A stretch of 64,000 bases of DNA from NCBI RefSeq assembly GCF_004138485.1, contig NZ_RYEV01000003.1:1240001-1304000 (forward strand), in the 5' to 3' direction. Below the pieces are notes generated by a model, which did no database searches, was not told the DNA's origin, and saw only the letters and a program-made list of their open reading frames with translations. This document shows positions 34,562 to 43,381 of the stretch, piece after piece (the stretch's first letter is position 1; each line of letters begins with the position of its first letter). Made by a program: the position numbers and the translations under genes. The DNA comes from Peristeroidobacter soli. GTDB taxonomy: Bacteria > Pseudomonadota > Gammaproteobacteria > Steroidobacterales > Steroidobacteraceae.

Positions 34562-37500
34562 TCATAGCGTGCGGACTGTCATGCCAACGAACATGGTGCG
34601 ACCGTTGTAGTCGTAGGTCGCCGGCCAGGTGTTGGCTCGAATCTGCGCGCTGCCGACCACCGGCGGATCGTCGTCGGCGAGATTGTTCACGCCGCCGAAG
34701 AATTCCACCTTGTCGCCCCAGTCGTAGGAGAACGAGAAGTCGAGATAGTTCTGTGATTTCAGGCGAGGATTGACCAGGTCGGCGTAGGCCGGCGGTGTCG
34801 CTCCCGAGCGTAGCGGCAGCAGATAACGATCGACGGTCACGTCGTCGATGTATCGATGCCGCAGACTCAGGCTCAACGGGCCGGTGGTCCAGGTGAAGCG
34901 AGTCACGCCCTTGTACTCCGGAATGGGCTCGCCGCACGTGGTGCCGTAGGAGCCGACGCAGCGGTTCTTCACATTCGGAAACGCCTGCACCGGCGTCGAG
35001 GTGAATTCGTTTGTCTTGGTCCACGCCGTGCTGACGTTCAGCGTGCTGCCGTTGCCGAACAGGCCGAAGCCGAAATCGAAACCGTAGCGCGCCGAGAAGT
35101 CATAGCCGGAGGTTTCGAGCCCGCCGGTATTCGCCTGCCGGATCTCGGCGTAGTACGGAATGCTGATCTCGCCCGTCACCGGGTTGCGGTTGATGGCCTG
35201 GCAGAACTCGCTGTTGGCGTTCTGAATGATGTTGTAGCAGAGGTTCAACGTGTTGTTGAGGCCGCCGCCGAGCTGCGCGATCGCGCCGTCGAGCGTGATG
35301 TCGAAGTAGTCCAGCGTCACCGCCAGTTTCGGCAGGATGCGAGGTGTGACGACCACACCGAAGGTGCGCGTGTCGGACTCTTCTTCGCCGACGTTCGGAT
35401 TGCCACCAAACAACGCCGGAATGATGGTGTTCGGCTGCACACCCGCCGTGAACACCGACGACGCCGGGACACCGCTCGCGATACACAGCTGGCGCACGGC
35501 ATCGGTTTGGCCGGATGCGGGCTGTTTGTCGGAGCAGGGATCGGTTGCGGGTTCGACGCTCTGACGCAGACCGCCGTACAGATCGGCGACATTCGGTGCA
35601 CGAATGGCGTGCTGGAATTGGCCGCGGAACGCGACGTCTTCATTCAATCGCCAGTCGAGACCATAGAGATACGTCGACACCTTGCCCACGCCTTCCAGAT
35701 CGTAGTCGGACTGGCGGAAGCCGCCGTTGGCGGTGAGGCTGTCGACGAATGGCAGGCCACTGAGGATGGGCACGCGCAACTCGCCGAAGACTTCTTTCGC
35801 GGTGACATCGCCTTCGGTGGGCAGGCCGGGATTGAAACCGACCACGTCGCCCGAGCGCAGGAACTCATCCGGCACGAACTTCGACGACGCATAGCGCCAC
35901 TCGGCGCCCAACGAGAACGCCAGAGCTCCGGCCGGCAGATCGATGATCTGACCCGACAGCGTGGCGGCCGCGACCTGCAACTCCGCTTCGGTCGAGTTCG
36001 TCGCGCCGATGGCGATGGCGTTCACGGCGGCATCGGAAATGTTCTGGCCGAAGACGTTGAGCACGGGTGCCGCGCCACCGCTGGAGAGCAGAGCCGTGGC
36101 GAAGCGGCTGCGAGAGACGTTGCCGGACTGGCGGCTCGTCTCTTCGGTGCGCGCGAAGGTGTAATAAACATCGTAGGCGAGATTGCGCAGGAACTTATCG
36201 GAGACGTCGCCGATATCCCCACGCATGCCGAGTGCCATGCGCCAGACGTTGCGATCCGACACGTTCTCGCGCAGTCCGACTTCGACCAGACGCCGGCCGA
36301 CGTTGATCACGGCGAAGCCGTCGTTCGGATTGTTGACGCGCGAGCTGGAGCCGGTGGTCACCGTGGTCGGTCCCGTTTCGGCGAGGTCCAACTGGCGCAG
36401 CACCTCGTTCATGCCCGGAATGTTCGCGAGATAGGGATTGTTGATGTTGAACAGGAACGGACCGCTGATGTTGGTCGGTGCCAGCTGCTGGTCGACGCGG
36501 TTGTTACTGAAGTGGAACTCCAGATAGCCGGTGGCTTTGTCGGTGAAGTCGTAATGACTGAACGCATTCACCATCCAGCGCTCTTGAGGCACTTGCAGAT
36601 AGTTGTCGGGGCCAAGGTTGAAGTCGTCCTGCGGCGTGAGGGCGGGGCGCACCGCCGTGCCATCGTCGTTGAATGTGAAGCCACGCGAGCCCATGCCGGT
36701 CAGGCCCGCCGCGGCCAATGCTGCATTCAAGCCTGGATTCGACGTGGCCGAACCCGCGAGTGGCACGCCAGTAAAGCGGCCGTTCGGAATATCGCCGCTG
36801 CCGCCGGCGATCAGGCCGGGCACGCCGCCGGCGGCACGGCAGGTCGAGCCCGAGGGCACGGACACAGGAACGCCCGCATGATCTCTGCTGGCGGAGGCGG
36901 GTGTTACGCAGCCGTCGGATAAGGAATCGAACGCCCACTCGCCGCGCTCGCCACGAGTGATGGAGCCGCGATTCAGATAGTTCACCGACACGACCGCGTT
37001 ACCACGACCCTCGGCGAAGTTGCCGCCGACGGTGAGATCGATGTTGTAAGTCGGCGTGGTGGTCGGGCTGTCGTAACTCGTCTGCGCGGTCGCTTCGACG
37101 CCTTCGAAGTCATCGCGCATGATGAAGTTGACGACGCCGGTGATGGCGTCGGAGCCGTACACGGCGGATGAGCCGCCAGTGACGACTTCAGTACGCGCGA
37201 TCAGCGCCGTCGGAATCGTGTTGAGGTCGGTGACTTGCTCGGGACCGTAGATCGCGAATCGCCGTCCGTTCACCAGGACCAGATTGCGGGAGGCGCCGAA
37301 GCCGCGAAGATTCACGTCGGCGGTGCCGCCGGGCACCGTGTTTGCCGTCGCGCCGCCGTTGGTGGAGGCCACGAATTGAGGCGCGTCGCTCAGGATCTTT
37401 TCGACGTTGGGCGCGCCGGACAGTTTTATTTCCTCCGTACTGATGACGCTCACCGGCGTCGAGGTGTCGATGCCCTCGCGCGCGATTCTCGAACCCGTCA

Positions 37501-37630
37501 CCAGCACCTCTTCCACTTCCGTGCGCTGCGCGTCCTGTGCCAGTGCCGCCGCGCCAAAAGTGGAACCCGCGAATACCACGCCGAAGCCGAGCGCAGCCGC
37601 TCGCCGGCGATGTTTGCCTCTGCCGATCAT
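34562..37630 (-). CDS. TonB-dependent receptor (SusC-like outer-membrane transporter)
   Basis: A 1022-residue receptor. Start ATG 37630 is preceded by AGGGGGC; signal peptide GKHRRRAAALGFGVVFAGST with cleavage after AALA. TonB box VEEVLVTGSRI, plug motifs TPVSVISTEEIKLSGAPN, NLRGFGASRNLVLVNGRR and GGSSAVYGSDAITGVVNF, and a barrel ending MFVGMTVRTL. It precedes the GH43 fusion gene on the same strand (69 bp gap with a hairpin at 34518-34550), forming a two-gene polysaccharide-uptake unit. Confidence 0.92.
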   Translation of the reverse strand: MIGRGKHRRRAAALGFGVVFAGSTFGAAALAQDAQRTEVEEVLVTGSRIAREGIDTSTPVSVISTEEIKLSGAPNVEKILSDAPQFVASTNGGATANTVPGGTADVNLRGFGASRNLVLVNGRRFAIYGPEQVTDLNTIPTALIARTEVVTGGSSAVYGSDAITGVVNFIMRDDFEGVEATAQTSYDSPTTTPTYNIDLTVGGNFAEGRGNAVVSVNYLNRGSITRGERGEWAFDSLSDGCVTPASASRDHAGVPVSVPSGSTCRAAGGVPGLIAGGSGDIPNGRFTGVPLAGSATSNPGLNAALAAAGLTGMGSRGFTFNDDGTAVRPALTPQDDFNLGPDNYLQVPQERWMVNAFSHYDFTDKATGYLEFHFSNNRVDQQLAPTNISGPFLFNINNPYLANIPGMNEVLRQLDLAETGPTTVTTGSSSRVNNPNDGFAVINVGRRLVEVGLRENVSDRNVWRMALGMRGDIGDVSDKFLRNLAYDVYYTFARTEETSRQSGNVSRSRFATALLSSGGAAPVLNVFGQNISDAAVNAIAIGATNSTEAELQVAAATLSGQIIDLPAGALAFSLGAEWRYASSKFVPDEFLRSGDVVGFNPGLPTEGDVTAKEVFGELRVPILSGLPFVDSLTANGGFRQSDYDLEGVGKVSTYLYGLDWRLNEDVAFRGQFQHAIRAPNVADLYGGLRQSVEPATDPCSDKQPASGQTDAVRQLCIASGVPASSVFTAGVQPNTIIPALFGGNPNVGEEESDTRTFGVVVTPRILPKLAVTLDYFDITLDGAIAQLGGGLNNTLNLCYNIIQNANSEFCQAINRNPVTGEISIPYYAEIRQANTGGLETSGYDFSARYGFDFGFGLFGNGSTLNVSTAWTKTNEFTSTPVQAFPNVKNRCVGSYGTTCGEPIPEYKGVTRFTWTTGPLSLSLRHRYIDDVTVDRYLLPLRSGATPPAYADLVNPRLKSQNYLDFSFSYDWGDKVEFFGGVNNLADDDPPVVGSAQIRANTWPATYDYNGRTMFVGMTVRTL

Positions 37631-37747
37631 TTCATAGCCCCCTATGAAGAAAATTTGTTGTTGCCCGCACGCCCTGGGCGTGAGCGGTTTTGAATCGTTT
37701 TGATAGTGCCGGCGCATGCCGACCGTGGTTCAGCTCTCCCTTCCTGC

Positions 37748-37783
37748 GATACCGCTACCATTTGTTGGCATCGTGACTGCCAA
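37748..37783. promoter_or_regulatory. Operator-like inverted repeats before the TonB receptor
   Basis: Upstream of the receptor at 37630 lie GATACCGCTACCA (37748-37760), which resembles a LacI-type half-palindrome, and TTGGCA-N7-TGCCAA (37765-37783), a perfect 6-bp inverted repeat. They are 118-153 bp from the receptor start, within the 336-bp divergent promoter region shared with the oxidoreductase at 37967. Confidence 0.35.
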
Positions 37784-37966
37784 TGAGCGAGAATTATCAT
37801 AGTTGATCGAAGTTGGCTAGAGTCCAATCATGAGATTTCCAGCCGGCGGGCATCGACTCCAGTGCGCGCATAAAGCAGACAAATATCTCTGCGACAGCGC
37901 TCGCGATGGCTCCGTTGACGGATTCGTGGACCAGCACAAAATACTTATTTTTCAGGGGTTTCATGC

Positions 37967-39421
37967 ATGAGTGATCAAGATTCCGGCGGCCTCGATCGGC
38001 GCACCGTGCTCAAGTCCGCGGGTGCCGTGGCACTGGGGCTGGCAAGCACCGCCTATGCGGCCCCACCCAGAAAGCGTTTTGCCGTGGTCGGTGTGGGCTC
38101 GCGCTCACGCATGTACACCACCGCGATCACGGGCAAATTTCGCGACTCCAATGAAGTGGTTGGAGTGAGCGATAACAACGCCGGCCGGGCAGCGCTTGCT
38201 GTAAAGACCATTGCCGCGACCGGGGCGGGCAAGCCCAAGGCGTACAGCGCGGCCGATTTCGATCGGATGATCCGCGAGACCAAACCGCAGACGGTGATCG
38301 TCACTTCGCCGGATGCCACTCACAACGAATACATCGTTCGCGCGTTGGATGCCGGTTGCGATGTCATCACCGAGAAACCGATGACGACGACGGCCGAGAA
38401 AGCGCAGGCCATTCTCGATGCCTGCAAGCGCAACGGGAGGAGTCTGCGGGTGACTTTCAACTATCGATATTCACCGCCGCGCACCCAGGTGAAAGACATG
38501 CTGATGAACGGCGACATCGGCGAAGTGCTGTCGGTGGATTTTCACTGGTTGTTGAACACGGTGCACGGCGCGGATTATTTCCGGCGCTGGCACAGTAACA
38601 AGGCGATCTCCGGCGGCCTGATGATTCACAAGGCCACGCATCATTTCGATCTGGTGAACTGGTGGTTGGGGGCGCAGCCGGAGTCGGTCACCGCGATCGG
38701 CAAGCGGGAGTTCTACACGCCGACCATGGCCAGGCGCATGGGGCTGAAAAGTCATCACGAGCGCTGCCGGACCTGTCCCGAACAAAACGCCTGCACGTTC
38801 TATTTCGATCTCGCGGCCGACGCCGGCTTGAAGGCGCTGTACCTCGACAACGAGCAGCACGACGGTTACTTCCGCGATCAATGCGTGTGGCGACCGGAGA
38901 TCAGCATCGAGGACACCATGAACGTCGCGGTCCGCTACGACACCGGCACGACGCTCAGTTACTCACTCAACGCATTCAATGCCTGGGAGGGCTATCACAT
39001 CGCGTTCAACGGCACCAAGGGGCGTCTCGAGCATTCGATCGTCGAGCAGGCCGGTGTCGCGGGCGCCGATGAGACCCAAGGCAAGATCAAGGATGATGGC
39101 GTGACGACGCGAATCATTCCGTTGCGAGGCGAGCCGCGCGACATCGAGCCCTGGACCGGAACCGGCGGTCACGGCGGCGGCGACGATGTGATGCTGACGG
39201 AAATTTTCGGCGATGCGCCGGCCGACAAATACAAGCGGGCTTCGGATCAGCGCGGCGGCGCGTATTCGATTCTGATCGGCATCGCGGCCAATCAATGTTT
39301 CAAGACCGGCCAACCGGTGCGCATCGATGAGCTGGTGACGGGGCTGTCGCCGCCGGATCGGGCGCCGATGCCCAGTCGCACGGCATCCTTGCCGATGCCG
39401 ATGCGCGTGAAGATGCCTTAA
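37967..39421 (+). CDS. Tat-exported Gfo/Idh/MocA-family oxidoreductase
   Basis: A 484-residue protein with a twin-arginine signal (GGLDRRTVLKSAGAVALGLAS). Rossmann fold follows (RFAVVGVGSRSRMYTT), then VTSPDATHNEYIVRALDAGCDVITEKPM with the catalytic-lysine EKP motif. An insert at about residues 260-285 carries clustered cysteines (HHERCRTCPEQNACTFYFD). Such exported proteins act on sugars or glycosides in the periplasm with tightly bound NAD(P). Divergent from the TonB receptor, so likely part of the same polysaccharide system. Confidence 0.87.
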   Translation: MSDQDSGGLDRRTVLKSAGAVALGLASTAYAAPPRKRFAVVGVGSRSRMYTTAITGKFRDSNEVVGVSDNNAGRAALAVKTIAATGAGKPKAYSAADFDRMIRETKPQTVIVTSPDATHNEYIVRALDAGCDVITEKPMTTTAEKAQAILDACKRNGRSLRVTFNYRYSPPRTQVKDMLMNGDIGEVLSVDFHWLLNTVHGADYFRRWHSNKAISGGLMIHKATHHFDLVNWWLGAQPESVTAIGKREFYTPTMARRMGLKSHHERCRTCPEQNACTFYFDLAADAGLKALYLDNEQHDGYFRDQCVWRPEISIEDTMNVAVRYDTGTTLSYSLNAFNAWEGYHIAFNGTKGRLEHSIVEQAGVAGADETQGKIKDDGVTTRIIPLRGEPRDIEPWTGTGGHGGGDDVMLTEIFGDAPADKYKRASDQRGGAYSILIGIAANQCFKTGQPVRIDELVTGLSPPDRAPMPSRTASLPMPMRVKMP

Positions 39422-39435
39422 TGGGAAATGGGCGG

Positions 39436-39462
39436 GAGCGCTCGCGTCAGGTGCGAGCGCTC
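39436..39462. terminator. Bidirectional hairpin between convergent genes
   Basis: GAGCGCTCGC - GTCAGGT - GCGAGCGCTC is a perfect 10-bp stem located between the oxidoreductase stop (39421) and overlapping the last codons of the minus-strand PEP-CTERM gene. Confidence 0.6.
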
Positions 39463-40115
39463 TGTGTCGCCGAACGCCGACGCTTGGCGCCGAATGCGAT
39501 GGCCGCGGCTACAGCGAACAGTCCGATTGTTCCGGGTTCGGGAATGTTGTTGAGCGAGGAGACCGCGACCAGTCGCAGGTTCTCGCCGCAGGTGCCCAGG
39601 CAGATCATGTTCTGGCCGAGACCGATGTCGGCGATGAACGAGAAGGCATGGCCGATGGGCGCGTCGATGACCGAGGTGCGCACCAGCTGAATGAAATAAT
39701 CGCCGGATTCCCAGCGAATCACGTCTTCATAAAACGGCTGCGTCGGATCGGGACCCAGAAATTGCCGGAAGCTGGTGCTTTCATTCGGCAATGACAGATC
39801 CGCGGCGAGCGCTTCGCTCGTGCCGGCCAGACGGGCGTGGAAATAATCGAGTTGATAATGACCGAACCACGGATCGCTGGGATTGGTGTGCAGCCCCTGA
39901 TCCTGCTGCGTGACCAGCATGCCGCTGCCATCCAGATAGGTGGCCTGCTGGTCCACGTCGTATTCCATCGTGAACCTGAACGTCGGGTCGTCGCCGTTCT
40001 CGTAACTGCGACCGTCGCCGAAATAACCGTACGTGTAATAGACGGGAACGGCCGACGAGGTCGCCGACCAGATCAAGCCCACACACGCTGCCCAGAGACT
40101 CGCCTTGCGCATCAT
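39447..40115 (-). CDS. PEP-CTERM sorting-domain exported protein
   Basis: A 222-residue secreted protein: N-terminal signal peptide (KASLWAACVGLIWSATSSA), a middle beta-rich domain of unknown function, and a C-terminal sorting tag of IPEPGTIGLFAVAAAIAFGAKRRR form (PEP motif, one hydrophobic helix, basic end). PEP-CTERM proteins are processed by exosortase and anchored or released at the surface, usually with exopolysaccharide. No exosortase gene is in the window. Confidence 0.85.
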   Translation of the reverse strand: MMRKASLWAACVGLIWSATSSAVPVYYTYGYFGDGRSYENGDDPTFRFTMEYDVDQQATYLDGSGMLVTQQDQGLHTNPSDPWFGHYQLDYFHARLAGTSEALAADLSLPNESTSFRQFLGPDPTQPFYEDVIRWESGDYFIQLVRTSVIDAPIGHAFSFIADIGLGQNMICLGTCGENLRLVAVSSLNNIPEPGTIGLFAVAAAIAFGAKRRRSATQSART

Positions 40116-40302
40116 CCGGTCTCCCTGTCGTCAACTTGCTCTAGGGGGTCTGCTCGCGATCATAAGTGAAATCGCCGAACCCGGCTGCAGTGTACGCGTG
40201 CTGTCGCCGAGCGCTACTGTCGTGATTCGTGACAGCAGGAAATTTACCTGCACCTTGCGCCGATGCGTTCGTAAAACGGGCAGCCTCGGTATCATTGCGC
40301 GC

Positions 40303-41151
40303 ATGACAGGATCCATTGAACCAAAGGCGCAAGGGCCGTTGCTGACATTGAAAGTTCACGAGCAGTTTCAGAAAGCGCGACGTGCGGGCGCCGCCGAGCT
40401 GACGTGCTCGCTCGATCTGGATCGCACCATGACGAGCGTGACTCTCGATGAATCCGGCTGGACGTGGCAGGCGCAGCGATATCCGCATCTGCAGAAGTGC
40501 AAGGAGCGCACGGTTTATTACTGGAGTGACGGCGAGTTCGCGCCGGTGTCCCGGTTCAGTTCGTCGCTCATCAAGCTGGTGCCCACGCAGTGGGGGCCGC
40601 CGACGTTCGAGATCGACGGCATCAAGATGCTGGTGAGCGAGAAGATTTCGCCTTATCAAGATGCGCAAACCAAAGTCGCGTTGATCGAGCCGCGCGGCAA
40701 AGTGATCCTCGATACGTGTGGCGGTCTGGGTTACTTCGCCGTGTGGTGCCTGGCGGATGCAGCGGCGCGGATCATTTCATTCGAAAAGAATCCGGATGTG
40801 ATCTGGTTGCGTGGGCTCAATCCATGGTCGCCAGCAGTCGGTGGCGCGCTCAGTCTCACTCAGGGCGACGTCGCCGAGAAGATCGTCGAGCTGCCGGATG
40901 CGTCCGTCGACGCGATCCTCCACGACCCGCCGCGCTTCGGTATCGCCGGCGAGCTGTACTCGCAGGAGTTCTACGATCAGCTCGCGCGAGTGTTGAAGCG
41001 AGGCGGGCGAATGTTTCATTACACCGGCTCGCCCAACAAGCTCACGACCGGCCGCGATGTGCCCAATGAAGTCGCGGCCCGCCTCAAGCGCAGCGGACTG
41101 AAGGCCAGGCCACACGGCGACGGGGTGCTGGCGAGCAAGGGCGGTCGCTGA
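40303..41151 (+). CDS. Class I SAM-dependent methyltransferase-like protein
   Basis: A 282-residue protein starting at ATG 40303. After an N-terminal domain of about 120 residues comes a Rossmann methyltransferase core: VILDTCGGLGYFAVWCL (SAM loop), IISFEKNPDVIWL (acidic end of strand 2) and AILHDPPRFGIAGELYS with a DPPR motif, then LARVLKRGGRMFHYTG. The pattern is like archaeal-type predicted methyltransferases that act on small molecules or nucleic acids; DPPR at motif IV leaves nucleic acid or polyamine both possible. Confidence 0.72.
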   Translation: MTGSIEPKAQGPLLTLKVHEQFQKARRAGAAELTCSLDLDRTMTSVTLDESGWTWQAQRYPHLQKCKERTVYYWSDGEFAPVSRFSSSLIKLVPTQWGPPTFEIDGIKMLVSEKISPYQDAQTKVALIEPRGKVILDTCGGLGYFAVWCLADAAARIISFEKNPDVIWLRGLNPWSPAVGGALSLTQGDVAEKIVELPDASVDAILHDPPRFGIAGELYSQEFYDQLARVLKRGGRMFHYTGSPNKLTTGRDVPNEVAARLKRSGLKARPHGDGVLASKGGR

Positions 41152-41184
41152 TCGGCGGCCCGGCCGGGGGCTGTAGTTGAACCT

Positions 41185-41211
41185 CGGGCCCGGGCGCTGC
41201 GCCCTGGCCCG
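41185..41211 (+). terminator. Strong GC hairpin after the methyltransferase
   Basis: CGGGCC-C-GGGCG-CTG-CGCCC-T-GGCCCG forms an 11-bp stem with one symmetric C/T mismatch. It is followed by ATATCGATAAAAATAC, an AT-rich but not pure T tract. It separates the methyltransferase from the formate dehydrogenase operon. Confidence 0.6.
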
Positions 41212-41336
41212 ATATCGATAAAAATACGGCCGATCTCCACTATCCAGCCAGACCGCCCGGTCGAAATGACGCGCCCGCGGTGGTCGATTCCGCACTTCGG
41301 TGTCACACTCGGGGCAGGCTGGTGGGGGTGATTTAT

Positions 41337-41828
41337 ATGAGTGCAGATCGGGCATTGCGCGATCCGCTGGATGACTTGACTCGCGAACAGATCGAGGCCG
41401 CGCTGGCGGCTCAGCAAGGGCGGCCCGGGCCGCTGCTACAGGTGTTGCACGACGTTCAGAACCGGCTCGGCTACGTGCCGCCTGCCGCGATTCCCCTCAT
41501 TGCCGAGGTATTGAATCTGTCGCGCGCCGACGTGCACGGCGTCGTCACCTTTTATCATCACTTCCGGCAGGCGCCGGTCGGCCGTCACGTCATCCAGCTG
41601 TGTCAGGCGGAAGCGTGCCGCTCCATGCATTGTGAAAAGCTGACCGAGCACGTTCAGCGCAAGCTCGGCGTCGAGCTGCACGGGACCACCGCGGATGGTC
41701 GCTATACGCTGGAGCCGGTGTATTGCCTGGGTAACTGCGCTTGCAGCCCGGCTGTGATGATCGACGGCGAGTTGCACGGTCGCGTGACGCCGGATGCCTT
41801 TGACGCCTTGATCGCGCCGCTGTCATGA
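41337..41828 (+). CDS. fdsG: NAD-dependent formate dehydrogenase gamma subunit
   Basis: A 163-residue NuoE-like subunit; ATG 41337 lies seven bases after GGGGGTG. It holds a [2Fe-2S] cluster whose cysteines are in QAEACRSMHC and YCLGNCACSP. It passes electrons from the beta-subunit FMN side into the complex. First gene of the fds operon; the next gene overlaps by four bases (ATGA). Confidence 0.93.
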   Translation: MSADRALRDPLDDLTREQIEAALAAQQGRPGPLLQVLHDVQNRLGYVPPAAIPLIAEVLNLSRADVHGVVTFYHHFRQAPVGRHVIQLCQAEACRSMHCEKLTEHVQRKLGVELHGTTADGRYTLEPVYCLGNCACSPAVMIDGELHGRVTPDAFDALIAPLS

Positions 41829-43366
41829 ATATCAAAGTCTATGTACCTCGGGATGCAACCGCGCTGTCGTTGGGCGCGGGGCGAGTCGCCGCCGCGATCG
41901 AGCGCGAAGCGCAGCGTCGTGGGTTGCGGGCTCAGCTGGTCCGCAATGGCTCACGCGGTCTGTTCTGGCTGGAGCCGCTGGTCGAAGTCGCCACGGCCGA
42001 AGGCCGTCACGCGTACGGACCGGTGACCGTTCAAGACGTCCCCAGTCTGTTCGATGCGGGCTTCCTGGAGGGCAAGGCGCATCCGCTGCACCTTGGTCCG
42101 ACCGAAGAGATCAAGGAGCTGAAGAGTCAGCAGCGCCTCACCTTTGCACGCGTCGGCATCATCGATCCGGTTTCGGTCGACGACTATGTTGCTCACGGGG
42201 GGTATGCCGGGCTGAAGCGCGCGCTCGCCATGTCGCCGGGAGAAATTGTCGACGCCGTCACTCAGTCGGGCCTTCGTGGCCGCGGTGGCGCCGCTTTTCC
42301 AACCGGCATCAAGTGGAAGACGGTGCTCGATCAACCGCCCCAGCAGAAATATGTCACGTGCAATGCCGACGAAGGCGACTCGGGCACATTCGCGGATCGC
42401 ATGCTGATGGAAGGCGACCCGCTGATGCTCATCGAAGGCATGACGATCGCGGGCATCGCGGTCGGCGCCACTCAGGGCTACATCTATTTGCGGGCCGAGT
42501 ATCCGCATGCGCATCGCGCCTTGAACGAAGCCATCGCCGCGGCTCGCGCGAGTGGTTATCTGGGCAGCAACGTGCTTGGCAGTGGCAAGCAGTTCGAGCT
42601 CGAAGTGCGGCTGGGCGCGGGGGCCTATATTTGCGGCGAAGAAACCTCCATGCTCGAAAGCCTGGAAGGCAAGCGTGGCGAAGTTCGCGTGCGTCCGCCG
42701 CTGCCAGCGATCAAAGGCCTGTTCGGTCGGCCCACGATCGTGAACAACGTGATCTCGCTCGCCTCGGTGCCGGTGATTCTCGCGAAGGGCGCGGATTTCT
42801 ACAAAGATTTCGGTACCGGTAAGTCGCGCGGCACGATTCCGTTGCAGCTCGCGGGCAACATCAAACATGGCGGCCTGATCGAGCGCGCGTTCGGGCTCAC
42901 ACTGCGTGAGCTGATTTATGACTACGGTGTCGGCTCCGCCTCGGGGCGGGAGATCCGCGCCGTGCAGGTTGGTGGTCCGCTGGGCGCCTACATTCCGGCG
43001 TCGCAGTTCGACACGGCCATTGACTATGAAGCATTGAGCGCCATTGGTGCGTTATTGGGTCATGGCGGCGTCGTGGTGTTCGATGACACGGTCGATATGG
43101 CCGGCATGGCGCGCTACGCGATGGAATTCTGCGCGAAGGAATCCTGTGGCAAATGCACGCCGTGCCGGATCGGCTCGACGCGCGGTGTCGAGCTGATGGA
43201 TCGCGTGCTCGCCAACGTCGATCGCGAGCGCAATCTGCAGCTGGTCGAGGAGCTGTGCGACACCATGCTGCACGGATCGCTGTGCGGCCTGGGCGGCATG
43301 ACGCCGTTCCCGGTGCAAAGCGCGCTCAAATATTTCCCTGAAGATTTTCGCAAGACTGTGCAGTAG
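41825..43366 (+). CDS. fdsB: NAD-dependent formate dehydrogenase beta subunit
   Basis: A 513-residue NuoF-like subunit with an N-terminal thioredoxin-like extension of about 110 residues. FMN site GLRGRGGAAFPTGIKW, NAD site GAGAYICGEETSMLESLEG, and a [4Fe-4S] motif CGKCTPCRIGSTR near residue 440. It reduces NAD with electrons delivered from the alpha subunit. Overlaps fdsG; fifteen-base gap to fdsA. Confidence 0.94.
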   Translation: MNIKVYVPRDATALSLGAGRVAAAIEREAQRRGLRAQLVRNGSRGLFWLEPLVEVATAEGRHAYGPVTVQDVPSLFDAGFLEGKAHPLHLGPTEEIKELKSQQRLTFARVGIIDPVSVDDYVAHGGYAGLKRALAMSPGEIVDAVTQSGLRGRGGAAFPTGIKWKTVLDQPPQQKYVTCNADEGDSGTFADRMLMEGDPLMLIEGMTIAGIAVGATQGYIYLRAEYPHAHRALNEAIAAARASGYLGSNVLGSGKQFELEVRLGAGAYICGEETSMLESLEGKRGEVRVRPPLPAIKGLFGRPTIVNNVISLASVPVILAKGADFYKDFGTGKSRGTIPLQLAGNIKHGGLIERAFGLTLRELIYDYGVGSASGREIRAVQVGGPLGAYIPASQFDTAIDYEALSAIGALLGHGGVVVFDDTVDMAGMARYAMEFCAKESCGKCTPCRIGSTRGVELMDRVLANVDRERNLQLVEELCDTMLHGSLCGLGGMTPFPVQSALKYFPEDFRKTVQ

Positions 43367-43381
43367 CCGGAGTTTGTAGCC

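Noticed and set aside
34856-36922. A 688-codon plus-strand frame
   Set aside because: Antisense shadow of the second TonB receptor.
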